Assembly: GCA_030817875.1 (NCBI GenBank)
Contig: JAUSZU010000001.1
Location: forward strand, 4,216,001-4,280,000
Length of the DNA: 64,000 nucleotides
Direction of reading: 5' to 3'
From: Flavobacterium sp. W4I14
Lineage (GTDB): Bacteria; Bacteroidota; Bacteroidia; Sphingobacteriales; Sphingobacteriaceae
Below the pieces are notes generated by a model. It was not told the origin of the DNA, did no database searches, and worked only from the letters and a program-made list of their open reading frames with translations. Shown here piece by piece: positions 46,197-54,592 of the stretch (positions are counted from its first letter, which is position 1; each line of letters starts with the position of its first letter). The translations under genes were made by a program, and so were the position numbers.

Positions 46197-47714
46197 CTAT
46201 TTTTTGAATTCTATTTTGAAACCAGTTACCAACCAGGCCGGATAATCTGCGGGTTTGCTAATGACAAGGGCATCATCTTCCTGCACCCACTTTAATTTAC
46301 TTTTACTGCCCAGCAGCGTAACCGAAGTGATGGGTTTCTCCAGGTATTTAGATTTGCGCCCAAGTAAGGTCATTCTGATGCTTTCATTTGGCACATTCAA
46401 ACAGAAAGCAAAAAGATTGCCCTCCTTTGTAGTGTACCTAATATCGGCAGATTGATATTCACCGGAATCGGTTAAGCCACCAAAGTGTCCCTTTTTCTGG
46501 TTTGATTTAATGGTAGATGGACCTTCTCCATATACTTTCCATGGTCTCGATGCATAAATACCTTCTCCATTCAATTTGGTCCAGTCGCCAATTTCTGTAA
46601 CAATTTTAACAACATCCGGTTCTAAGTCTCCCTCTGGAGTCTGTACAACATTGATCAAAAGATTTCCGTTTTTACTTACAATATCGATCAAAAGCTGGGC
46701 AATTTCATTTGCACTTTTGTATTTCTGCCCCGTTCTATAATACCAATCTCCTATTGAAGTATCGGTTTGCCACGGAAACGGGCTGATCGAATCCAATACC
46801 CCGCGTTCTACATCTTGTGCCCATTTACCTTCAGATGGCTCTTTTGGTGTATATACTGCCTCGAGTTTACCTTTATTTTTGACCATATCCTGATTGTAAT
46901 AGTGCGCAACCATTGTCCGTCCTATATCTTCAAAAGGAAGTTTACTATCCGAATAAAGCAGGTCGGGGTGATAATTGTCAACCAGCTCGTTAACATTTTC
47001 CAACCATTGTTTATGCCATCCCGGATTATTGGTCAGCCATTCTTTCATATCGGCCGAATCTGCAGGCAGATGATAAAGATCAGCATATTTCGGATCGTGT
47101 CCGTCATAGGGAATCCCTGCAAATTGCCCTGTTTTGTCTGCGCCATGACTTGGCTGAAACCAGTTAAAACTGGCCGCAAGATGCTCGGAAACGCCAAAAC
47201 GGAGTCCTTCTTTTTTAGCCGCTTTTTGCCATAAGCCCACTACATCTTTTTTTGGCCCCATATTTACCGAATTCCATTTATGGATTTTGGAATTCCATAG
47301 AAAGAAATTATCATGATGCGAGCCCATGGTTACAAAATATTTGGCACCGGCCTTTTTATACAAAGCCATCAACTGCTCAGGGTTCCATTTCTCTGCCTTC
47401 CATAAAGCGATAATATCTTTGTATCCAAATTTAGATGGTGTACCATAAGTTGCCACATGGTACTTATTCTGCGCACTGCCCTGAACATACATGTTCTTGG
47501 CATACCAATCGCCCTGTCTGGGAACTGCCTGAGGGCCCCAATGCGACCAGATTCCAAACTTGGCATCTCTGAACCAGTCTGGATATTTATATTGCTTTAA
47601 GGATTCATCGGTAGGTTTAAAAATCCCCTGTTCTACCTTATCCGTTTTTTGTTGTGCCTTGAGGTTTAAGCCTAGGGAACACGCCATAAGGCAAACTAAT
47701 ACTATTTTTTTCAT
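46197..47714 (-). CDS. alpha-L-fucosidase (GH29)
   Basis: 505 aa with signal peptide ending LGLNLKAQ. GH29 landmarks: WFRDAKFGIWSHWGPQAVP near residue 50, HHDNFFLWNSK, WNSVNMGPKKDVVG, and the nucleophile Asp256 in DLLYSDSKLPF. A C-terminal beta-sandwich covers about 385-505. Removes terminal alpha-L-fucose from glycans in the periplasm or outside. First gene of a two-gene operon with the mutarotase; preceded by a repeat-containing gap of 222 bp. The acid/base residue could not be fixed by eye. Confidence 0.95.
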   Translation of the reverse strand: MKKIVLVCLMACSLGLNLKAQQKTDKVEQGIFKPTDESLKQYKYPDWFRDAKFGIWSHWGPQAVPRQGDWYAKNMYVQGSAQNKYHVATYGTPSKFGYKDIIALWKAEKWNPEQLMALYKKAGAKYFVTMGSHHDNFFLWNSKIHKWNSVNMGPKKDVVGLWQKAAKKEGLRFGVSEHLAASFNWFQPSHGADKTGQFAGIPYDGHDPKYADLYHLPADSADMKEWLTNNPGWHKQWLENVNELVDNYHPDLLYSDSKLPFEDIGRTMVAHYYNQDMVKNKGKLEAVYTPKEPSEGKWAQDVERGVLDSISPFPWQTDTSIGDWYYRTGQKYKSANEIAQLLIDIVSKNGNLLINVVQTPEGDLEPDVVKIVTEIGDWTKLNGEGIYASRPWKVYGEGPSTIKSNQKKGHFGGLTDSGEYQSADIRYTTKEGNLFAFCLNVPNESIRMTLLGRKSKYLEKPITSVTLLGSKSKLKWVQEDDALVISKPADYPAWLVTGFKIEFKK

Positions 47715-47830
47715 CTCCTTATATTTGGTTTTATCAAAAATAGGTAACTCATCCGCTCAATTCTTGAAATAAATAGACTATTTGTTGTAAAAATCCGACA
47801 TTCAAGACATAATAAAAGGATCACTTAAAA

Positions 47831-47930
47831 AGATCTCTCTCCCGAAAATTCGGGATTGCACTTCAATCGAGATGACGATCAAATGCTGCGTTCTCTGTGC
47901 CTTCACGCTGTGATCTCTGTGGTTAAAATG
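47831..47930. repeat. partial CGTCA/TGACG element plus TCCCGA-N4-TCGGGA palindrome
   Basis: AGATCTCTCTCCCGAAAATTC at the left, containing the 16-bp palindrome TCCCGAAAATTCGGGA (47840-47855), then CGAGATGACGATC, then CTCTGTGCCTTCACGCTGTG. The palindrome belongs to the same class as those in the tRNA-Asn relics at 52319-52809. Confidence 0.65.
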
Positions 47931-47936
47931 GAGATA

Positions 47937-49091
47937 TTAAATCTTTCGGTCTGCATAAGCAACATGATAGAGATGGTTTGGCTTTAAATAGATTACATCA
48001 TTTTGAAAATCAAAAACCGTATTGAATCTTTTCAGAATATCGGTTCCCAGATAATGAACGTTAACCCCTGGCATGGGCTTGTTTAGCTCCATAACCTGAG
48101 CTGGAACATTTTTCAATTCAAAATTACCAATCTTCAAACTTTGCAGTTTTACTGTGGTTACCGGGATTTCATTACCTCTTGTACCATGCATAATTACCTT
48201 TTTGATCACTTCCATCTTCTCGGTTGGAAAACGCATTTCCCGTAGCAAATCGTTATCAAGCATAGCCGTACGCTGGTAACCTAAATCGAAAAAAAAGAAG
48301 CTTTTATTTTTGATCCCGCTTTGCGAAATTTCACTTTCTATAAAAGGTTTGTTTTTGATATAAGTGATCTTAAACCTGGTATATTGTTTATCCTGTAAAA
48401 TCTGTCTGGGCATGGTAGAATGCACCATCATTCTGTTCTGATCATAATCTAATGCCACAATCATACCGTCGAATATATCCCATCCAAGCAGACCATCTGT
48501 TTCGTTGCCCGCCAATTCGATATCATAAATTTTGCTCTTGTAGGTATGATTCCCAATTTTGATATCATAATCGGTGTTATAAAGCTTGGGCTTAGATTTA
48601 ACTTTTTGCTTAAGTGCAGTGGTAGTAAAATCTACCTCGGTTGCGCCTGAATCGAAGTTCAATAAAAGGGAATCAGTTTTATTAAAAACCACCGGTAAAA
48701 AGTTTGTATTGTATTTATTCACAAAAAAAGGAATTGAATCGTGCACTTCAGGTAATATTTTGCTGAAGTTTTTCAGCTCAGGACACACAATCTTGGTTCG
48801 GCAGGAATCTTTGCCATTTAACAAAACAATAAATTCTTTTTGCTCCCCAGGTCCTATTCTAAACACAATAGAGTCTATATCCGTTTTGAATTTTATGTTT
48901 ATTGATTTGGTTATTTTACCAGTTGTAAACACATCTAATTTTATCTTGGGATTGATATACCAGTTCGATGATGCCTTGTACGCTTCGTAGAATTTTGCCT
49001 GACCAACTCCGGCCTTAATAATTGGTAATTTCTTTTGAGCTAAGACAGAAAAGGGAAGCATGGCTGTTACAATGAGTAATATTCGTTTCAT
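47937..49091 (-). CDS. retropepsin-like aspartyl protease family protein, secreted
   Basis: 384 aa from ATG 49091 (signal MKRILLIVTAMLPFSVLAQ). Two half-sites as in bacterial retropepsin-like proteins: LLLNFDSGATEVDF (Asp147) and FFFFDLGYQRTAM, plus the flap-like GLLGWDIFDG and YLGTDILKRFNTVFDFQND. Probably a periplasmic protease or a family member used as a binding protein; substrate unknown. Single gene. The frame is open to 49133 but those residues are not a signal. Confidence 0.8.
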   Translation of the reverse strand: MKRILLIVTAMLPFSVLAQKKLPIIKAGVGQAKFYEAYKASSNWYINPKIKLDVFTTGKITKSINIKFKTDIDSIVFRIGPGEQKEFIVLLNGKDSCRTKIVCPELKNFSKILPEVHDSIPFFVNKYNTNFLPVVFNKTDSLLLNFDSGATEVDFTTTALKQKVKSKPKLYNTDYDIKIGNHTYKSKIYDIELAGNETDGLLGWDIFDGMIVALDYDQNRMMVHSTMPRQILQDKQYTRFKITYIKNKPFIESEISQSGIKNKSFFFFDLGYQRTAMLDNDLLREMRFPTEKMEVIKKVIMHGTRGNEIPVTTVKLQSLKIGNFELKNVPAQVMELNKPMPGVNVHYLGTDILKRFNTVFDFQNDVIYLKPNHLYHVAYADRKI

Positions 49092-49339
49092 GAGCGGTAA
49101 TAGATTTAGGGACTGGCATTTAATAGCTTCCATCGGAAACCAAAACTAAAGATAAAAAGAATTACAAATCATGATAGGCCCCTATGCATTTAAAATTTTT
49201 GAGCGTTTGACTTGAAGCGCCCACCTCAAATTAGTTAGCAATGAAACAAGTCGCGTTTAACCCCTTAACTTGTCGTTTTTGCACATTAATACGTACCTGG
49301 TTTTATTATACTTTTGAATATACTAAATCAGAAAACAAT

Positions 49340-49753
49340 ATGGCAACTCAAATTTTTGTGAATTTATCCGTTAACGACCTTAACAGGTCGGTAGCGTTTT
49401 TCACCAAACTTGGTTATACTTTTAACCCACAGTTTACCGACGAGAAAGCAACCTGCATGATCATCAGCGATACCATTTATGTAATGCTGCTCACCAGAAC
49501 CTTTTTCCAAACTTTTACCCAAAAAGAAATCATCGATGCCCACAAAGCAATAGAAACCTCTATTGCCATATCGGCCGATAGTAAAGAGGCAGTAAACGAG
49601 ATGGTAGATAAAGCTGTAGCTGCTGGTGCCACAATACCTAATCCGGCCACCGATTATGGGTTTATGTACCAACATAGTTTTGATGATCTTGATGGGCACC
49701 ATTGGGAATATGTATGGATGGATCCGAATGGCATGCCTGAGCACCAGGGGTAG
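49340..49753 (+). CDS. VOC-family protein (glyoxalase/bleomycin-resistance fold)
   Basis: 137 aa from ATG 49340 (MATQIFVNLSVNDLNRSVAFFTKLGY); the open frame extends back to 49241 but without matching sequence. The C-terminal half reads GFMYQHSFDDLDGHHWEYVWMDPNGMP, typical of small VOC proteins of the DUF-type 'glyoxalase' group in Bacteroidota. Substrate unknown. Followed by a bidirectional terminator. Confidence 0.9.
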   Translation: MATQIFVNLSVNDLNRSVAFFTKLGYTFNPQFTDEKATCMIISDTIYVMLLTRTFFQTFTQKEIIDAHKAIETSIAISADSKEAVNEMVDKAVAAGATIPNPATDYGFMYQHSFDDLDGHHWEYVWMDPNGMPEHQG

Positions 49754-49769
49754 GCTGTATATAAAACAA

Positions 49770-49805
49770 AAATGGCAAGCAACGGATTTTTCGGGCTTGC
49801 CATTT
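49770..49805. terminator. bidirectional intrinsic terminator
   Basis: AAATGGCAAGC / GCTTGCCATTT arms with a T-run on each strand, lying between the convergent VOC gene and the DUF2059 gene. Confidence 0.88.
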
Positions 49806-49846
49806 TTTGTTGGGATTATTCGACATCTGGTAGGTATTGTTAGAAG

Positions 49847-50299
49847 CTATTCTTTCAAATACCCCTTCTCTTTAAGCCTGTCTACCACTTCTTGGCCTAT
49901 TTGCTTACCCCACTCCTGACCTGCAAGCATGGATTCCTGAGTAATCAGAGGGGTTTTTTCAGCGAATTTTTTACCTGCAGGTGTCTCATAAAAAGCAATT
50001 ACGCCTAGAAGATCTGCCTCTGTTAAATGTTTCTGGTAGATTGGCAAAACCAGGTTAATAAGCCGATCTATTGCATTTTTATTTACTTCAACAGCAAACT
50101 CATCCCAAAACTCTTTCGGGACTTTTGATTGCTGTTGCTTAAACATAGAAACCATTTGATCTAAAACACCTTTGTAAGCAGCTTCTGAGCCTGATACCTG
50201 TATTAGTTTTGTTAATGATGATTGGTAACTATTAGTCTCCTGACTAAAAGAAAAAGTTGTAACAAACGCGAGTAGCAATGTTAAAATAGATATTTTCAT
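49847..50299 (-). CDS. DUF2059 domain protein, secreted
   Basis: 150 aa with signal peptide MKISILTLLLAFVTTFSFSQ. DUF2059 features: helical, with LINLVLPIYQKHLTEADLLGVIAFYETPAGKKFAEKTPLI. Function unknown in the family. Single gene. Confidence 0.9.
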   Translation of the reverse strand: MKISILTLLLAFVTTFSFSQETNSYQSSLTKLIQVSGSEAAYKGVLDQMVSMFKQQQSKVPKEFWDEFAVEVNKNAIDRLINLVLPIYQKHLTEADLLGVIAFYETPAGKKFAEKTPLITQESMLAGQEWGKQIGQEVVDRLKEKGYLKE

Positions 50300-50451
50300 G
50301 TTTTTTTCGGTAAAGTTAAAGGTTTTCGCCTAGGTTATCTATGATTTATATTTAATACGCTAATTCCCTCCAACAATTCCGATTGAGACTATTTAATGTT
50401 TGTTGTATTGCGCCAAAATTTGGCCTTAGTGTCTTGCTAAGGCAGTTAGTG

Positions 50452-51318
50452 TTATTTCGAGAAATTGAACTTCTTTATGTATTTTTTTTTAATCTCAATC
50501 AATATTACGCCATTAGCGCCCCTAGCGCCATATATCGCTGTTGCCCCTGCATCTTTTAGTACTTCTATTTTCTCGATCCAGTCGGGAGATAATTCATTCA
50601 TCCTGGAAGAATCGATGATACAGCTTTTATTACCGCCGTAAACATAGTAAAGCGGCTTTTGATTTATTGATACTGTTGAAACGGCCCCCAGCATGATCAT
50701 GTGCTCAGCACTTAACTTCACCACAATTAGGTCATTGATGTAAGTCTCCACCTTCGAAAAACCTGGCACATTAAAGACGAACTTAGATAAGGCATCTTTA
50801 TCAGGTATACTAAGTTCAAATGTGCCCGTTGTATCTGTTATGGCCAAAACCTTTTCATCACCCTTTTTCCTGATCTCTACTCCGCTTAACGGATGGCCAT
50901 TTAAATTATTCACTACCTTACCTGTAATCAAAATAACTAAAGGAGGCAGTGTATATGATGATTCAATCGTTGATGAAGAAGGTTTAGGATGTTGATCCTT
51001 ATTCACTACAGCAGGTTTTAAATTTTGTGACAGGGCCGGGCTAACTATAAACGCGCCTAAAGCAAATGGCACTAGCCAACGCCAGCTAAGGCTTGAGGAA
51101 GGCAAAACAAGCTCCCGATTTAGCTGACTAGCCAATACCCGTCCACATACATTGTCATTTTTATTTCTGAAGAACTGAATTAGTTCCTTATCGGATTTAG
51201 TTGTGAGGTCCAGAATGTTTTTATTACAACTGCTACAATGATGGTTTCCATCTGCTCGCTCGATGTCGCTCCATTGTTGTGTACATGGCTTGGTCAATAC
51301 CAATTGAAGACTTTTCAT
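50452..51318 (-). CDS. membrane protein with zinc-finger-like N-terminus, CarboxypepD-like domain and SusC-type plug motif
   Basis: 288 aa. The N-terminus WSDIERADGNHHCSSCNKNILDLT carries a Cys-pair motif (Cys12, Cys29, Cys32) seen in a Bacteroidota group of small regulator-like proteins. A transmembrane segment follows (about 79-97, LSWRWLVPFALGAFIVSPAL). Next is a carboxypeptidase-D-like domain (about 128-200, VILITGKVVNNLNGHPLSGVEI), then IEKIEVLKDAGATAIYGARGANGVI, the signature of SusC plugs, with no beta-barrel. Might be a TonB-system accessory protein; function unknown. Confidence 0.75.
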   Translation of the reverse strand: MKSLQLVLTKPCTQQWSDIERADGNHHCSSCNKNILDLTTKSDKELIQFFRNKNDNVCGRVLASQLNRELVLPSSSLSWRWLVPFALGAFIVSPALSQNLKPAVVNKDQHPKPSSSTIESSYTLPPLVILITGKVVNNLNGHPLSGVEIRKKGDEKVLAITDTTGTFELSIPDKDALSKFVFNVPGFSKVETYINDLIVVKLSAEHMIMLGAVSTVSINQKPLYYVYGGNKSCIIDSSRMNELSPDWIEKIEVLKDAGATAIYGARGANGVILIEIKKKYIKKFNFSK

Positions 51319-51349
51319 GCTTTAGGTTTTTAAAGAAGATGCATTAAAG

Positions 51350-51644
51350 TATACTATTCCATAATACAAGCAGCCACAGGCTAGTACCAGCGAAAGGAGC
51401 TATATAACTTATTCAAAAACGGATTGGAGCCATTACCCTGGGTCACCACTTTTTCTCATTGGATGTTGAAAATCTTTATTTTAAGTTTTTTATCGTAATA
51501 CGACTGACAATCGTCTGACTGGATCTTTCCATGTTTCTGAAGTGAAGAACTACCAAAAAGAAAAGTAATAAAATGTAATTTTTCGTAATCTATTTTTTTG
51601 TAGTACTGGAGTTCCGGCCAATGATTCCAATAGTTCATAATCAA
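51350..51644 (-). pseudogene. decayed copy of the adjacent TonB-C-like gene
   Basis: A 62-codon frame ending at 51456 carries DDCQSYYDKKLKIKIF, close to PCQSYYDQSLKRNVF of the gene at 51700-52131. Beyond its stop the DNA still resembles that gene (ACCCAGGGTAATGGC and TTTTTGAATAAG against GTCCAGGGGGCATGC and TTTTTTGATAAG) but in broken frames. Interpreted as a truncated paralogue; boundaries approximate. Confidence 0.55.
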
Positions 51645-51699
51645 GGCGAATACTTCTTTTCATACCATCTTTAAATTAATTGATCATAGATAACCTGTC

Positions 51700-52131
51700 C
51701 TATTGTGGAGTTATCCTAAAAGTAGTACTGAATTTAAAGGGTACTACTTTCCCATTACACTTGGCTGGTTTCCATTTAGGCATTTTTTTCGCAGCGCGAA
51801 TGTACTCCAAATCTAACTTCGAATATTCTTCTGTTTTCTTCTTATCTATGCTCGCATTTATAATACAACCTTTTTCATCGATTACGAAAGTGAGGTCTAC
51901 TTTATGTTGCCAACTGCTGTTGTTATAACTTCTCTCATATTTAACCTTATCAAAAAATGAGGAAAGCTTACGCATGCCCCCTGGACAAAGGGGCATTTCA
52001 TCGACACTTGTAAACACATTACGTTTTAGGGACTGATCATAATAGCTTTGACACGGAAAAAAAGTTTCGACATTTTTATCATTCTTCACCTCTAAGCTTA
52101 AAAAACATAAAATCAGAATTAAATATTTCAT
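51700..52131 (-). CDS. TonB C-terminal-domain-like protein (energy-transducer type)
   Basis: 143 aa with an N-terminal hydrophobic segment (MKYLILILCFLSLEV). The C-terminal part has the TonB_C pattern VDLTFVIDEKGCIINASIDKKK ... LEYIRAAKKMPKWKPAKCNGKVVPFKFSTTFRI. No full transmembrane-to-proline-rich TonB layout is present, so it is a short secreted or periplasmic TonB_C protein. The preceding decayed copy suggests a local duplication. Confidence 0.78.
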   Translation of the reverse strand: MKYLILILCFLSLEVKNDKNVETFFPCQSYYDQSLKRNVFTSVDEMPLCPGGMRKLSSFFDKVKYERSYNNSSWQHKVDLTFVIDEKGCIINASIDKKKTEEYSKLDLEYIRAAKKMPKWKPAKCNGKVVPFKFSTTFRITPQ

Positions 52132-52284
52132 AATGCTATTTTTTAAATCAACCGAGTCTTAAAAGGTATTTACCAACTATTTATTAGGGAATATACTTAA
52201 TAATTTTTAAGCAAAACATGAATTCTTTGGGCTCATGCATGTGAAACCAGGATAAATTTCTCGCCGAGCAGGAATATAAACAAA

Positions 52285-52313
52285 AAAGCCTTACAATGAT
52301 GTTGTAAGGCTTT
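52285..52313 (-). terminator. terminator after the tRNA-Asn cluster
   Basis: AAAGCCTTACAA / TTGTAAGGCTTT perfect arms; on the minus strand followed by TTTTTTG. Lies 6 bp beyond the last tRNA relic. Confidence 0.85.
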
Positions 52314-52318
52314 CAAAT

Positions 52319-52422
52319 CTGCTCCCTCTGCTGGGCTTCCCGACGAATCGGGATCTTACTCCCCTGCGACCCTCTGATTAATCCCGATGTATCGGGACTC
52401 TAACCAACTGAGCTAAAAAGAA
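52319..52422 (-). pseudogene. tRNA-Asn relic A with two palindromic replacements
   Basis: The 5' half (AGCTCAGTTGGTTAGAG) and the 3' acceptor part (GCCCAGCAGAGGGAGC) match the intact tRNA-Asn at 52618-52694. In the anticodon arm 10 nt including part of the loop are replaced by TCCCGATACATCGGGA (52382-52397), and in the T arm 8 nt are replaced by a 29-nt stretch holding TCCCGATTCGTCGGGA (52338-52353). The CCA end is also lost (CAG). Cannot fold as a tRNA. Confidence 0.85.
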
Positions 52423-52452
52423 GTATTTATTTTAAAAAGTTATTAACGCAAA

Positions 52453-52478
52453 AAATCCACAACTTTCGTTGCGGGTTT
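52453..52478 (-). terminator. terminator-like hairpin after relic B
   Basis: AACCCGCAAC - GAAA - GTTGTGGATT on the minus strand followed by TTTTTGCG; near-duplicate of the hairpin at 52591-52618. Confidence 0.75.
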
Positions 52479-52561
52479 TGGCTCCCTCTGCTGGGCTCAA
52501 ACCAGCGACCCTCTGATTAATCCCGATGTATCGGGACTCTAACCAACTGAGCTAAAAAGAA
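52479..52561 (-). pseudogene. tRNA-Asn relic B
   Basis: Same as the intact gene except the acceptor 5' strand (TTCTTTTT), a T-to-A-type change in the T loop, and replacement of CATCTGACTG in the anticodon arm by TCCCGATACATCGGGA (52521-52536). The GTT anticodon is gone. The CCA end is kept. Confidence 0.85.
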
Positions 52562-52590
52562 GTATTTATTTTAAAAAGTTATTAACGCAA

Positions 52591-52618
52591 AAAACCCACA
52601 ACTTTCGTTGCGGGTTTT
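52591..52618 (-). terminator. terminator-like hairpin after tRNA-Asn
   Basis: AAAACCCGCAAC - GAAA - GTTGTGGGTTTT then TTGCG on the minus strand. Starts at the tRNA 3' end. Confidence 0.8.
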
Positions 52619-52694
52619 GGCTCCCTCTGCTGGGCTCGAACCAGCGACCCTCTGATTAACAGTCAGATGCTCTAACCAGCTGAGCTAAGAAGGA
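52618..52694 (-). tRNA. tRNA-Asn (GTT)
   Basis: Full cloverleaf: acceptor TCCTTCT / AGAGGGA, D arm with AGCTCAGCTGGTTAGAGC, anticodon stem TCTGA / TCAGA with loop CTGTTAA (anticodon GTT), variable AGGGTC, T arm with GGTTCGAGCC, discriminator G and encoded CCA. The only intact member of the local cluster. Confidence 0.97.
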
Positions 52695-52755
52695 ATATTT
52701 ATTTATTCTGGTTGTGTTTTCATTAATACGATCAAAATCCTCTGATCTTTTCTTT

Positions 52756-52809
52756 ACCCTCTGATTAATCCCGATGTATCGGGACGCTAACCAGCTGAGC
52801 TAAGAAGGA
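52756..52809 (-). pseudogene. tRNA-Asn 5'-half relic D
   Basis: TCCTTCTTAGCTCAGCTGGTTAG as in the intact gene, then GCGTCCCGATACATCGGGATT (palindrome at 52769-52784) and TAATCAGAGGGT. The T arm and acceptor 3' side are absent. It lies upstream of the intact gene in the direction of transcription. Confidence 0.8.
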
Positions 52810-52935
52810 GTACTGGTCGTTTCCTAAAACGAGGTTTATTTACACTTTGCAGTTCAATACCCTTGTTCGTTTTGGGAGTGCAATATTAGCGCTTTTAAAC
52901 TATTTATGCAAAAATTAATTCAATTATTATTTAAG

Positions 52936-52970
52936 AAAACGACCCTCCCTTTACAGCGGAGGATCGTTTT
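52936..52970 (-). terminator. terminator after the SusC/SusD pair
   Basis: AAAACGATCCTCC / GGAGGGTCGTTTT (one G-U), 9-nt loop, followed on the minus strand by CTTAAATAATAATTG; 39 bp after the SusD stop. Confidence 0.75.
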
Positions 52971-53008
52971 ACAAATTTCAAACTGAATATCAACAGGTTA
53001 TCCTCTTT

Positions 53009-54574
53009 CTATTTAACAATCCAAGGCGCAAGGTTAATATCATCTACACCATTATACTGACGTTGCAATGCTACTTTTAAGTTTTCGCCATTGGTCGTTC
53101 TTTCAATATTAGGGTACTGAAAACGCTTAGGAATCCTATTGCTATTACCTACACCCGGACCTAAATCGAAAGTTGGTACACCTGTTCGGCGGTACTGATA
53201 GTAAGCTTCGAAACCCGAATTACGGAAATAAGCCAGGTATTTCTGCGTCAGGATCTGCTTTAAACCGTCGGCTGTATTACCGGCATATTTAACCGCAGCC
53301 TGCGAATAATAATCGCTTTCGAAAGAGAAATTAACGTTAAAATTTTCGAATTCGCCCAGCTTCCCATCCTTTTTCAAAAAGGTGACCACATTGGCACCAT
53401 CTTTAATACCATAGAAACCAATAGAAGCCTGAAGCCCTTTTTTATACCAGCTTTCGGCATCGCCAGTAGCCCAACCGCGGTTAATGCCCTCTGCTTTAAT
53501 GAAACAAAGCTCAGGATAAGCAATGATAAAAGTATTTTCAGCAGTATAACCACTATAATAGCGATAACGGCCAATTAGCGAATACAGCCCCTTCTGTACC
53601 TTATCCAACATTACCCCTTGGTCTTCACCAGTAGGTGCACCAATAAAATTGCGGTAATCGGTAATGGCGTAACCATTGGCTTCGGCTATTCCCCTTGCTG
53701 GCTCAGCTACCATATAGACCCGGGGATCTTTAAGGCCCGATAGCGTATTTAAATACGTACCCGCCATATTGTAACGCAGGGCATCATTACCAAAATTATC
53801 TTTATTGTTCGGGTATTTGTTGAAACTCTCGTTGTACACAAACTGAAGATTATCGGCCATACTCTCCATAACCGGATATTTGGTCGGGTTGCCCAATACC
53901 GCAGCAAATTGTTGTTTTACCTGTAAGTCCGCATCATCCGCTTTTGCGCTCAAATTGATCAAAGTCCGTAATTTAAAGGTATTCACCACCTTTTGCCAGG
54001 CTGCCAGGTCATTTTTAAGGTAGATATCGCCTTTTAATTCCTTGTTGCCTGCAGTAATTAAAGCCGATAAATCGTTGTTCGATTCTTCTAACCAGGTTAA
54101 CGATTGTTTAAAAATATCTTTTTGGGTATCGTACTTCGGAGTTAAATTGGCGAAACCTTTTAAGGCTTCTGTCATCGGTAAATCGCCCACTTTCAAACTC
54201 ATTTTCACAAAATAATACGCTTTAAAGAATTTAGCCAGTGCCAGGTAAGGTTTAGCTACCGCACCGCCTAAACGGTTGGCTTCCTCTTCCATTTTTACCA
54301 CATTTTTTAAAGTCGTGTAATCTAACGAGGCACCTGTCCAATCATAGTTATTGGTTGCGTAATAGAAATAATTGGCCGCCGTGTACTGGTTCCATCTTTC
54401 TGAGCCCGAAAAAGGAGCTTCATACATATCGAACAAAATACCGTTCAATAATAAGTTTGGCGGAACGGTTTCGGCCTGGTTCGGATTTTTAAAATTTTCT
54501 TCAAATTCTTTCTTGCACCCGCCGCAAACAGCCACGATAATGAAGAGGAACAGGATTTTATATATTGATTTCAT
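53009..54574 (-). CDS. SusD-like lipoprotein
   Basis: 521 aa. SPII signal MKSIYKILFLFIIVAVCGGC KKEFEENFKNPNQAE; this NPN start marks the SusD-like_2 group. RagB-type helical core with YLALAKFFKAYYFVKMSLKVGDLPMTEAL and FIIAYPELCFIKAEGINRGW. C-terminal YFRNSGFEAYYQYRRTGVPTF. Pairs with the SusC at 54593 (18-nt gap). Binds the substrate of the downstream-acting catabolic genes, inferred to be a phosphonate- or phosphate-bearing molecule from the neighbours; not shown directly. Confidence 0.93.
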   Translation of the reverse strand: MKSIYKILFLFIIVAVCGGCKKEFEENFKNPNQAETVPPNLLLNGILFDMYEAPFSGSERWNQYTAANYFYYATNNYDWTGASLDYTTLKNVVKMEEEANRLGGAVAKPYLALAKFFKAYYFVKMSLKVGDLPMTEALKGFANLTPKYDTQKDIFKQSLTWLEESNNDLSALITAGNKELKGDIYLKNDLAAWQKVVNTFKLRTLINLSAKADDADLQVKQQFAAVLGNPTKYPVMESMADNLQFVYNESFNKYPNNKDNFGNDALRYNMAGTYLNTLSGLKDPRVYMVAEPARGIAEANGYAITDYRNFIGAPTGEDQGVMLDKVQKGLYSLIGRYRYYSGYTAENTFIIAYPELCFIKAEGINRGWATGDAESWYKKGLQASIGFYGIKDGANVVTFLKKDGKLGEFENFNVNFSFESDYYSQAAVKYAGNTADGLKQILTQKYLAYFRNSGFEAYYQYRRTGVPTFDLGPGVGNSNRIPKRFQYPNIERTTNGENLKVALQRQYNGVDDINLAPWIVK

Positions 54575-54592
54575 AATACTTATTGCTAAAGG

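Noticed and set aside
52319..52809. Regularly spaced repeats that look like a CRISPR array
   Set aside because: The repeating unit is a tRNA gene plus terminator of ~133 bp with no unique spacers, and no cas gene lies nearby.
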